Shown: piece by piece, positions 9,360 to 17,949 of the stretch
Layout of the letters: every line of letters begins with the position of its first letter
Position numbering within the stretch: the stretch's first letter is position 1
The notes under the pieces: model-generated
Databases searched by the model: none
The model's input: the letters and a program-made list of their open reading frames with translations, nothing else
Told to the model about the DNA's origin: nothing
Assembly: GCA_037176905.1 (NCBI GenBank)
Contig: JBBBWG010006402.1
Span: 1 to 26,569 of the forward strand
Length of the DNA: 26,569 nucleotides
Reading direction: 5' to 3'
From: Azolla pinnata
Taxonomy: Eukaryota > Streptophyta > Polypodiopsida > Salviniales > Salviniaceae
Program-made: the position numbers and the translations under genes

Positions 9360-9600
9360 CAGATTTTTGAACACGTTAGCCTACATATGCATACATACAT
9401 GCAATATATTCACCTCTACATGCAGACATACATATATATCACTCGCATACATGCATACATATATGCATATTCATTTATATATGCGCATTCATACATGCAT
9501 ATTCATCTGTATGTGGATGCATGCATGCATATTCATCTGTATGTGGATGCATGCATGCATATTCATATGTATATGGTATGCATACAAGTTATAAAATCAA
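9360..9600. repeat. CATA/TGCA-rich simple repeat with a 30-bp tandem unit
   Basis: Alternating purine-pyrimidine repeats of CATACATG/CATATATG type. Within them a 30-bp unit (ATTCATCTGTATGTGGATGC plus ATGCATGCAT) occurs at 9501-9530 and 9531-9560, with a decayed third copy to about 9580. Open frames across it are by-products of the repeat and do not indicate a gene. Confidence 0.85.
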
Positions 9601-9639
9601 TTGCTAGTATATCACAACTATATGTGCATGATTGACACG

Positions 9640-10165
9640 TGGTAGATAGAAGTTTGTCTATAATATGACAAAGTTGTGGCAAGTTCGCGATAAATTTGAA
9701 GCTATGGAAAAAAAAATTTGTGGTAAACTATGCGTCAAAGTTGGGGTAAATATGACCTAAATTAGCGACAAAGTTGTGATAAATTCACGGTAATTTTCCA
9801 GCAAACTGATCATTAACTTTGCGGTAAATACTCAGTAAATTTGCAACAATTTTGTAGCAAATTTGACACCATACAAATTTGCGGCAACTTGCATTAAATT
9901 CGTGGTAAGTATGTGACAACTTTGTGGTAAGCAGAGTGTCAAATTTGTAGTAAAGTTGCGGCAAATTCGCAATAAATTTGATTCTTTGAAAAAAAACATC
10001 GTGACAAAGATGCGATAAATTTGCGGTTTAGGATTGCAACAAATTTTGTGGCAAACTAAACCTCAACTTTGTAGAAAATACATGGTAAATTCACAACAAT
10101 TTTACAACAAAATTGATGCATCGTAAGCGCATCAAATGCGTGGCAACTACGTAGCAAAATTGACA
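9640..10165. repeat. Field of degenerate TTTGYGGYAAA-type short repeats
   Basis: About 520 bases built from dozens of variants of a 10-12-base motif such as TTTGCGGTAAA, TTGTGGCAAA, TTTGTAGCAAA and AAATTCGCAATAAATTTG, all on the same strand. A longer unit (GTTGYGGCAARTTCGC, then AATAAATTTG, then a run of A) appears at 9673 and 9955, about 282 bp apart, suggesting a higher-order duplication. There is no open reading frame. Not recognised as a known transposon end or satellite. Confidence 0.7.
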
Positions 10166-10636
10166 TGTACAAAAAAGGAGTAGTGAGCCGGCAAGCACAA
10201 CTACCGAGTCCTTTTTATACCAACAAGGGTACTATGTGGCTAGTAATTCCAGTTCAGCATGTTCAGCATGTGGCACAAAGCCAATAACATGGCAACCAAC
10301 AATACTAAGACCGGTGCAATGTTGTTCGCCATTAGCGCCAATACAAAATTCCACACCAACCCACCCTTGTGTCATGGGTGATCCCTACTATTAGCCAATA
10401 TTCCCATTTGGTCATTTGTTCAACTTCATCAGCCTCACAAACAGCAACAATAAAGAAGTTGATCATTTAAAGGGAAAAAGAAATGCTAGATCGGGCCTCA
10501 AACCTCAAAAAATTCTCAGCATTGTGGCCCAAACTGTGGGCATTGGCTTTATTTTATACAAAATTATCAGGGGCACAACAGGGAATAAATAATATGCTTG
10601 TATTCTTTGCGTGCCTGTTTTCAAAGCGCTCTCGTT
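10166..10636 (+). promoter_or_regulatory. Upstream region of the TMEM256-like gene
   Basis: No gene is seen here. A TATA-like TTTTATACAAAA at about 10552-10563 lies about 75 bases before the proposed ATG and could be the promoter core. The rest is ordinary AT-rich DNA. Confidence 0.3.
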
Positions 10637-13600
10637 ATGGCTCCTCCTCTGATGTGGCACAAGGTCGCAGGTATCTCTGGTAAGGGCATTTCTTTCATCA
10701 AGTCAGAGAAAAAGAACAGCGTACAGAAAAGATCGAGATGAACACAAGCACAGAAAATCATACCTGTTTCTCTTGTTATTTTTTTGTGTTTGTCTACCCT
10801 TTTTTCGTCAGGAATGGCAGCTCTAGGATTAGGTACATATGGAGCTCACATGTTCAAACCGCAGAATCCATCTTACAAAGAGGCAAGCTCCATTTCTATT
10901 CCTTAACTTCTTTTTATCTCCCTTGACATTTTCCTTTCAGATTAGGTCCTGCAGTTGGATGGGATTATGATAGGTTGATGAAAAAACTGGTTTCAACTTT
11001 ACATATTTGTTTGAACAAACACATGTTAAATCAGGCAGAACTTTCTTGTATTCTCTTTCATTTCTCTTCTTCGTTGATTTCATTTTATGCCATAATTTGA
11101 TGGAAGAATAGGTTCATGCAACTAATTTCGTGGTGAAGCTTCTATTTATATGGTTGTGTGTACATCTGTACCGTATTTGAAGACAGCGTTTCTTCCTCCC
11201 TCTGTATTTGAATATCAAAACAGATAAAACTATCTGAAAGTTCCGTTCTTTTGTTTTGATCCTTGTGAATTTTGTAGAAGCTTTTATGTGTCTAATCTCC
11301 ATGAAGTTGGTTTTTGTATCCAGAAACATATATAGAAAGTCTAGGGGCTCAGATAAGGGCAAACTTTCCAGAATGCTGAATCATGGAAAAAGCCGTTAAG
11401 AGGTTCACTCATTTGACAACAGATTAGAAGTTTATTGCAATTGAATAATGTGTATGTAAATAGAAAGCTGAAGTTTACTCTTACATGCGAACAAGAATAG
11501 AAACTGCCACTCCAACATTTCTTGAGATTCTTGCCGGTAAAGCTGTTAATGACAACAAGGGGACTGTTGGAAGCAAAGTGGACATCCGAGTTGTGAGAAG
11601 ATTGTTAGATAGCAGTAGCCAATTGAAATTTAGAGATACGGCCAAAGAGAGTTTGTAAGTAACAACAAAAATAAGAAGCGCATTCACAAATGGTTATTAT
11701 AGCCTGTTTATGCAAAGTTGAGGAAACCTGTGTAAAATGGTTGTTTTGTTAGTTAAGCGAGTTTTGTACTGTAAAAATAAACGAGGTATATTCTTAGAAA
11801 TGGAAGAAGGTAGGGCATTTAAAGAGTTGCAAATTAGAAAGAGAAAACCTTGAAGAAAGACAATGTAAAGAAGAGATAATAAAGATGAAAGAGTGCTGGT
11901 CTGGAGCTGCCCAGCCTTCAACATGGACAACCTTCACAATTTAGAATAAGTGTCTAGTACAGTGTCTGTTTCAGTGAATTGAATAAGTAGAGGGTAGTCA
12001 TAGGATAATGGAAATATGATTAGAGGGTAATTACTCATTGAAAATATTCTAAAAATAGGGACTAGAATAGTGCTTTCGATTATTTTAAATCAATAACATT
12101 AATACATTTTATAGCTTACTTAATCAACTTATGAATGTGGGACAGCAAGGCTTCTATCATCTAGTGAAGGCGATATTATTATTTGCTAGCTTTCTCTCTG
12201 AAATTGTTCTTAGATGCTGTCAGTTGCTTCAACGTGCGGTGGGTATGAGAAGTGCTTATTCTTAGAAGTGCGGTGGGTATGAGAAGTGCTTATCCTTAGA
12301 TATATGCCCACTTGAAGTGGGCTGTGTTTCCAATCAAGGCAAGTCAGAATAGTTGTGTTCATGTCATTAATGTGTATGTTACTGGCCAAGCCGAGTTTCA
12401 TGCTGGTAATGTATATGTTTTTGGCTGACGTGATTCCGAACACTTGAGTTTGTGTTTTCAATGGAGGCAAGTCTGGAGAATTGTGTGTCGTTAGTGTCTG
12501 TTTCCAGTTGAGATGAGTCCAAACAATTGTGTTTGTGTCACTAGTGAGTGTGTTCCTGGCCGAGGTAAGTCTGAACCAGTGTCTCCTGCTGCTAATGTGT
12601 AGTGTTTTGGCCGAGGCTATCACAAATCAAAAGTTTTCAATTGCTAGTACTAAGTTCTGACGAGATTTTCCAAAACAAAAATGTTCTGATGTTCCTGGCC
12701 ATGTTTCTTTTAGGATGCCAATTGATATTATTCTAATCAAAGGTGTTTTCGAATTTGAGATAGGGACAAGATCCTGATGCGCCTTTGGTCTAAAGGCAAG
12801 GAGTCCTCCTAATCAAGGGTTTTTGTGGTTCAAATACCATCCCTTGGGTGTGTCATAGTGTTATTGTAATGCAACTTGACTAAAGGAGTATGCAACTAGA
12901 AGAATCTGGTCAACCCCAAAACCCACTCCTTATCACCTCACTACCCCATTCTTACTCTCATTGACTTTAAGGTCAATGTAAGCCCACTTGAACTGGTATG
13001 CAAGTATCTGTTGTCACTTCTAGTAAGGTACATTTCATCTTTGTCAGCCTCACCCCCGAGCAAGGGTGAGGCCACTTTAGGCCTCATCCCCTTACGTTGA
13101 CAGTGGAGCAGCTGATAGCAGTGGAATTTATAAGGTGCAATCATTAATGAAGAAATTCATAGATATTGTATGGACAGTCTTCAAGCTCAGTCAATATAGA
13201 AGGGGAATAGCTACAGCAAAGAATGCCTCAATAAAAGAAATATCTGATCACTTTCCATCTATAGAGATATTGCAATAAACAAACCTCTTTACTATCAGAT
13301 TTTTGTTATGATTTCATCTTGTAGAAACATGCTTCTTAGTATAATGTTTCATCTAAATTGGCACCAATTAAGCTTATACGTTCAGATATAGAGATACTTT
13401 CAGCTCTTACACAGTAAAGAAAAACAGAGTTACAGTTCTTTAGATTATCAAGCGAGGCCAAGGTTACGAATCCTGGCAAAGTAAAGGAAATGTTTAGGGT
13501 TTAGGGTTTAGAGCTTAGGGTATGTGAGTGGGATGTTGCGGTATCTAGAGATAAATGTGGTATGGCATTCAAGTGGTTATTTGACTACTAAAACAGTTTC

Positions 13601-14221
13601 AATCAACTAAATAACCGAAGGACAAGATCTACTTGGAAACATGAGAGAGAACATCAGGAGCTGCAAATGCCAAATAAAGAGGTCTACTAGTTGGTTACAG
13701 ATTTCTAAAAGAGTGAACACGTACAGTAATTATCTTCAAATTTTGGATCTGCTTGAAGTACATGTTGATTTTGTCTTTCAGGTATGGCAGACTGCAAGCT
13801 TGTATCATCTTGTCCACACGTCTGCTCTTCTGGCAGCACCATATACTAGGCGCCCACACATTGTAAGCCTCAATCTGCCAGCAATGGCATGGAGAAAATG
13901 ACAGTAGAACAAGCACAATCTATGATGACAAATGGCTAAAACAAAAGCTTTTTGTGCAATGTTGGCAGTTTGGAGGCCTTCTTACGACTGGAATTGTAGC
14001 TTTCTGTGGGACGTGAGTGTTGAAGCATCTACTGAATTTGCTAAAAACATCAACAAAATCAACATCGTAACAGTTTTGCATGATCATCAAAAACTGACAG
14101 TGAAAATGGTTTACATTTTGTCAGTTGTTACAGTGTTGCATTTCTTGAAGACAGAAAGTATTCCTTTCTTGCGCCATTTGGTGGGTTCGCATTCATTGGA
14201 GCTTGGGCATCCTTGTTATGA
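10637..14221 (+). CDS. TMEM256/DUF423-type small membrane protein, five exons
   Basis: Joining 10637-10679, 10812-10882, 13782-13862, 13969-14012 and 14134-14221 gives 327 bases, 108 residues and a TGA stop, with every junction in frame. The protein follows the plant TMEM256 homologue pattern: MAPPLMWHKVAGISG, GLGTYGAHMFKPQNPSYKE, VWQTASLYHLVHTSALLAAP, FGGLLTTGIVAFCGT, LAPFGGFAFIGAWASLL. About four hydrophobic stretches (residues 7-27, 39-60, 66-84, 91-108) suggest an integral membrane protein; its molecular role in this family is poorly known. Length matches the usual 105-120 residues. Introns 1, 3 and 4 are GT-AG and short (132, 106, 121 bases); intron 2 is GC-AG and 2,899 bases. No stop or frameshift is seen, so the gene is probably active. 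The exons are too short to show as long reading frames. Confidence 0.88.
11485..11658 (+). other. 57-codon open frame inside intron 2
   Basis: ATG 11485 to TAA 11656-11658 encodes a protein-like sequence (start MRTRIETATPTFLEILAGKA) of balanced composition with no low complexity. The stop overlaps TTTGTAAGTAAC, a strong splice-donor match. It may be a relic exon, an alternative exon or chance; no family was recognised. Confidence 0.2.
12234..12301 (+). repeat. 34-bp tandem duplication in intron 2
   Basis: GTGCGGTGGGTATGAGAAGT plus CTTATTCTTAGAA occurs at 12234-12267 and again at 12268-12301 with one change (ATT to ATC). Confidence 0.9.
12320..12615 (+). repeat. Degenerate 50-75-bp tandem repeats in intron 2
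   Basis: Four to six loose copies share the order GGCAAGTC, GAA, TTGTGT, TGTC, TTAGTGT, TGTT, TGGC. Clear copies start near 12338, 12469, 12508 and 12562. The minus-strand reading frame across it is a by-product. Confidence 0.6.
12786..12838 (+). repeat. Possible tRNA-derived SINE head
   Basis: TGGTCTAAAGG (12786-12796) fits the pol III A box, and GGTTCAAATACC (12827-12838) is one base off a B box; the 30-base gap between them is tRNA-like. No 3' tail or target duplication was found. Weak. Confidence 0.3.
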
Positions 14222-15141
14222 ACAGGCTGCATAAAATCAGAACCACTTCAAGACCAAGGTGCGATCAGAATAACTACTATGATTTCCAATCCGAATGTTC
14301 CATGTTTGTGTTCCATCATTCACATCATGTGGAAAGATGGTATTGTGTTGAACTCTCGGAAGATGATATGGTGTTGAGCTCTGGGATTTGACTTGGCAAA
14401 ATATTTGTTGGTGCCGTTGTCTGAATGTATACAATTCGTTTATGCCTGGTCTATTAAGGCTGCAAATTGAAATGATAATAATTTGGTCCTTGTTAAATTG
14501 AAATTGGATTTAGCAACAATTTGCAGACTAGGAGGCCTTTTCACCTTGTTAAAGTTTCTCGCATCAGTTAGCAGAAGGGTAGATGATGAAATCACTAATC
14601 ACTGTATTGGCATCGTGATATAGAGATCTTGACTGATGCCTTGAACGATATCGTGTATGTGGTTTCTTCAGGCGGAGCAATCTTAGCCTGGACATGCTGA
14701 TTCACTATTTATTGTACAGGTCGCGAGCATCAATGTATGCACCGCTAATCAGCCAACGGCAGCCAATGGAAAGAAGACAAGAAAACAAACATCGATCGAA
14801 ATGTGCGCTAAAAAGATGTCGCTATGACTTTTGCTCCGTGTTTTGCTACTTGTGTCATACAAAATTTTCTTGTTTGGGTACTTCCCAAATATATAATCCA
14901 ACTATTGACAATTGAAGAACCAAGTCTTGCAAAATGTAAGAATAGAATTATAACAGAATAGTGCTCCCAAGGACAAAGCAATCAATGGGTTCTCACAAAT
15001 TCATCAAGATAAGATGATTAGCTTCAGGTTACGCACGATTAGGAAGAATATTCACTTTGAGCGAGCTCCATAAAACCCTAAACCCCATCAACCCTTGTGG
15101 GCACCTGCAAACTTTTCGTTATATTATCAACCCCAATCCAA
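14222..15141. other. Intergenic region between convergent host genes
   Basis: Holds the 3' ends of the plus-strand TMEM256-like gene and the minus-strand C2 gene. Apart from an AAACCCTAA motif near 15074 (telo-box type) I see no gene, repeat or RNA. Small open frames at 14203-14391 and 14694-14915 look like chance. Confidence 0.5.
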
Positions 15142-17241
15142 TTACTCGCCGAAGAATGGACTGGATCCATCTGATCCTGTGTAGCCCATGGCATGCGACA
15201 TCAATGCGAGCACTGCACCGGATTCACCAAGCCCTGATCCTCCATCGAAATCGCCTGGTGTTGATGATACGTCCGGCTGGCCTGCAGCATCTGATCCAGC
15301 TGGTGTTGCCGTTGGTGAACCCCGAGTGTTGCCAATGGACTGCTGTATTGCAGGGTTTTGAATGGCGCACAGGGCTACGGGAGTACCTTTCTTCTTTGCG
15401 GCGCTGGTTAATGATGCACCTGCAGTCCTGTGGTGATGCTGCTGCTGATGCTGCTGATGCTGCTGTTGATGCTGATGCTGCTGCTGTTGATGATGATGAC
15501 GATCATGATCAGCTGAAGATGGGGGCGTTGGAATGCTGTGATCTGAATATGTAGTGCTGGCCGGATCACGAGTACTAGCCGGCGAAACATGTGCAGGTTC
15601 TAATTGCAGAATGGTAGCATGGGCGGAGGTGGAGGTGGAGGTGGCGGCCCGCGGCTTGCTGCTGCAGGAGCTGCTGGCTATGTCGTGAGAGGTAGGCGTC
15701 CGATTGAGATCCAGGAAATCGGGGGCACGGTCCCTGGATGCCGAATGAGCCTGATCTGAACAAGAAGGACAGGTTTGCTGTTGATGATGGTGATGAGGAT
15801 GATGATGGTGATGATGATGATCACCACCGTCGTCGTCATCATCATCATCATCATTCATGGAAGACAGGAATTGCCACGAGTCTCGCATCTGCTGGGCCGC
15901 CGGGCCTGCTTTCTTCTTCGTGGTCTTGCAGGATTGGACCTGCTGCTGCTGTTGCTGCGGCTTCGTGGTGATGATGCAGGTCTGCAGGCGGTTAGGGCGG
16001 GGGATGACCACGTGTTGGTGCAGATCATCAGTAGCTGGCGGCGGCGGGGGCAGCGCCAGCTTGAGGGAGAGCTTGACGACGCCCTGAGCCCGACCCGAAG
16101 GACGGAACAACTGACACACCATCTCCTGCGTATCAGTCATCACTACTTCCTGCACTGCCAGTGCTCGCTGATCACTGCCTGTGCTACTATGACTAGTACT
16201 AGCAGCCGCAGAAGCAGTAGTGCCGGAACGCGGCGGCGGCATGACTGACGTTGTGAAGGCAGCTGATCCGGCCTCATGCAGTGGCCGCTGTAACGCGTTA
16301 TTGTTCGCAAAATGCGTGAGCAGGTTGATCTTGGCGGTGCCCAGCAAGATGTCGGAGTTCCAGACCTCGAGGGTGAGGACGGGCGGTCCGTGCAGGCGAG
16401 GATGATGAGCGGCTGCGCCATGGCCTGAATGTTGCGGCTGCTGCTGCTCCGTGCAAGCGCGCGCTGCACTAGTAGTCGGGGGAGGGGGAGGAGGATGGGA
16501 AGAAGCGGCGGCAGAAGAAGAAGCAGCGGCAGCAGGATTAGAAAATGTGGGAGGCGCCCGCGAAGGTGCAGGTGGTGGTAGAAGAAGAAGAAGAAGAAGA
16601 GGCGCAGGAAGGGGCAGGCGGAGGGAATTGGAGGCATGGGGCGGCCAGTGGGGCGATGGGCCCGCGTTGCTGGCCACGCGGCTGCAAAGCTTGTAGCGTG
16701 GGTCAAACCACGCCGTCGCGTAAGGGCTCATCATATTCGTGCCACTGCTGCTGGCCGCCGCCATCTGCACCGTCGTCGTCGACCTGGGCATGCTCCCCCC
16801 AAACATCATCCGCCTCATCTGCGCCCTACTCTTGCCGGAGGAGGAGGCGGAGGCGGAGGAGGCGGAGCTGGAGGATGTACTCACCACATCCTTCAATCCC
16901 TTGGCTGATATGAAGGTCACCTCAACATACCCTGATCCTGCAGCACTAGACGGCCCTGTTGCTAGCGCATGATCATCTTTGTCCCTGCCACGCCTCTCGC
17001 TGCTTCTGCTGCTGCTGCTGCTGCTGCTGGATGCTCCTCCTCCTCCTCCTGCTGCTGCTTCTCCTCCTGCATTCACCAGTGTTGCTGCTTCTGCCAAACT
17101 CTCGACTGCAGCCGGAGGGCGCTCTACGTGCTGCTGCGCTGCCGCTTCCTTCTCCTCCTCCTCCTCCTCCTCCTCCTCCTCCTCATCTCCCTCTTCATTA
17201 ATGGAACCAAAATATGTGTCACACACACATAGTACGTACAT
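15142..17241 (-). CDS. C2-domain protein with homopeptide tracts and a DLNRTP motif
   Basis: A 699-residue frame, intact. Residues 105-120 (YVEVTFISAKGLKDVV) form the first strand of a C2 domain, a fold that binds membranes and often calcium; SPYATAWFDPRYKLCSRVA (172-190), PVLTLEVWNSDILLGTAKI (287-305) and GVVKLSLKLAL (387-397) follow, as in plant SRC2/BAP-like C2 proteins. Low-complexity inserts (about 120-165 and 212-285) separate the strands. N-terminal E11, S8 and G5 runs, D8 and H7 (464-481), and H/Q repeats (581-604) come from trinucleotide repeats. DLNRTP (511-516) matches the EAR repression motif. The start is uncertain: the ATG at 17241 is the first in the frame, but the poly-E stretch could follow an intron. 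The next methionine (142) lies past the first C2 strand, so is too late. No transmembrane segment is evident. Confidence 0.78.
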   Translation of the reverse strand: MYVLCVCDTYFGSINEEGDEEEEEEEEEEEKEAAAQQHVERPPAAVESLAEAATLVNAGGEAAAGGGGGASSSSSSSSRSSERRGRDKDDHALATGPSSAAGSGYVEVTFISAKGLKDVVSTSSSSASSASASSSGKSRAQMRRMMFGGSMPRSTTTVQMAAASSSGTNMMSPYATAWFDPRYKLCSRVASNAGPSPHWPPHASNSLRLPLPAPLLLLLLLPPPAPSRAPPTFSNPAAAASSSAAASSHPPPPPPTTSAARACTEQQQPQHSGHGAAAHHPRLHGPPVLTLEVWNSDILLGTAKINLLTHFANNNALQRPLHEAGSAAFTTSVMPPPRSGTTASAAASTSHSSTGSDQRALAVQEVVMTDTQEMVCQLFRPSGRAQGVVKLSLKLALPPPPPATDDLHQHVVIPRPNRLQTCIITTKPQQQQQQVQSCKTTKKKAGPAAQQMRDSWQFLSSMNDDDDDDDDGGDHHHHHHHPHHHHQQQTCPSCSDQAHSASRDRAPDFLDLNRTPTSHDIASSSCSSKPRAATSTSTSAHATILQLEPAHVSPASTRDPASTTYSDHSIPTPPSSADHDRHHHQQQQHQHQQQHQQHQQQHHHRTAGASLTSAAKKKGTPVALCAIQNPAIQQSIGNTRGSPTATPAGSDAAGQPDVSSTPGDFDGGSGLGESGAVLALMSHAMGYTGSDGSSPFFGE

Positions 17242-17520
17242 GCATAGCGCGACGATTATGAGTCTGCAGCGTATAAAAAACAGAAGGCAGAGTTGACGTA
17301 CTGATCCCTAGCGCGGCGGCGGCGGTGCTGCCAGCACCCTGCAAAGCGTTGCTGCAGGAGCTGGAGGGCGGCATGTTGTTGTTCTACTGCAAGCGCAGGC
17401 GGAGGCGGGGCACCATGTCGAGGGGCCGGCGGTTGCAGCAGCTTTCATGCCGTGAGGTTGCAGCAGCAGCGCTCATACGTACGTCTGTAGCGGAGGAGGA
17501 GGAGGTGCACCCGGCCGGGA
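17242..17520. other. GC-rich region upstream of the C2 gene
   Basis: GC- and CpG-rich, with GCA/GCC repeats. Probably the 5' leader and promoter of the minus-strand C2 gene. An in-frame TAG near 17310 (minus) closes the frame upstream. A TATAAAAAA at 17272-17280 is on the plus strand, so it does not serve the C2 gene. Confidence 0.4.
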
Positions 17521-17554
17521 ATGAACCGTCGTCATTTCCTATTATTCTTATGTA

Positions 17555-17632
17555 TCCATATCATTATGTATATATATGTATGTCTGTGTGTATGTATGTA
17601 TTTATGTATGTATTTATGTACGTACGTATGAG
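17555..17632. repeat. TATG/TGTA microsatellite
   Basis: Repeats of TATGTA, TGTATG and TTTATGTATG type across about 75 bases, ending in CGTACGTATG. Confidence 0.85.
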
Positions 17633-17679
17633 TCATGACCCGAGGGGGGATTCGGTCTTGAACCAGAGCACCAGAACTT

Positions 17680-17935
17680 TTTGTAAATTAGATGCAAAAC
17701 TTATGTACAAACTTCTGTCATGTTTACTTCCGTTTACATGCCACAAGCTTTCCCTTGGTAGAGCTATACCTCTCTCTCTCTCGAGAGAGAGAGACAGAGC
17801 ACGGAATTTTTGCCCTTACATCAATAGCAATAAGTAAGGTTTGCTCCCAACAAGGGACAAAACCATGCTCATACTCTCCCGGTTACTCACTCTTACATTG
17901 GGCTGTGCCCAGCCAACATTAGCCATGAGGCATCA
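17680..17935 (-). repeat. Possible 3' LTR of the minus-strand copia fragment
   Basis: Just right of it (17936-17949) the minus strand reads GGGGGGATTAAGGA, a good polypurine tract, directly before TGATGCC, as expected for a 3' LTR start. The left end is not resolved and no partner LTR was found. It contains a perfect 24-base palindrome of (TC)6(GA)6 at 17771-17794. Confidence 0.35.
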
Positions 17936-17949
17936 TCCTTAATCCCCCC

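Larger units (their letters stand above)
10883..13781 (+). other. Intron 2 of the TMEM256-like gene (GC-AG, 2.9 kb)
   Basis: The exon 2 end AAAGAG is followed by GCAAGC; no GT at this point would keep the reading KE-VWQT. The acceptor is TTTGTCTTTCAG (ending 13781). GC donors occur in a small share of plant introns, usually with otherwise strong AG|GCAAG context, as here. The intron is far longer than the other three and holds tandem repeats (12234-12301, 12320-12615), a tRNA-like stretch (12786-12838), a short open frame (11485-11658) and two TTTAGGG units (13493-13506). Confidence 0.8.

Noticed and set aside
9360-9600. CRISPR-like regular repeat spacing
   Set aside because: Repeats are contiguous without unique spacers, and the window is clearly eukaryotic.
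9240-9635. 131-residue plus-strand frame rich in H, I, Y
   Set aside because: Produced by CATA/TGCA simple repeats and overlaps a better supported LINE fragment.
13493-13520. TTTAGGG units resembling telomere repeat
   Set aside because: Only two perfect units plus two decayed ones, too few to call an interstitial telomere array.
15738-17296. Many plus-strand frames opposite the C2 gene
   Set aside because: They are shadows of trinucleotide repeats; only the minus strand has a recognisable domain and one long frame.
17325-17837. 170-residue plus-strand frame after a TATAAAAAA motif
   Set aside because: It has no ATG at its start, crosses a microsatellite and an LTR-like repeat, and has no family resemblance.
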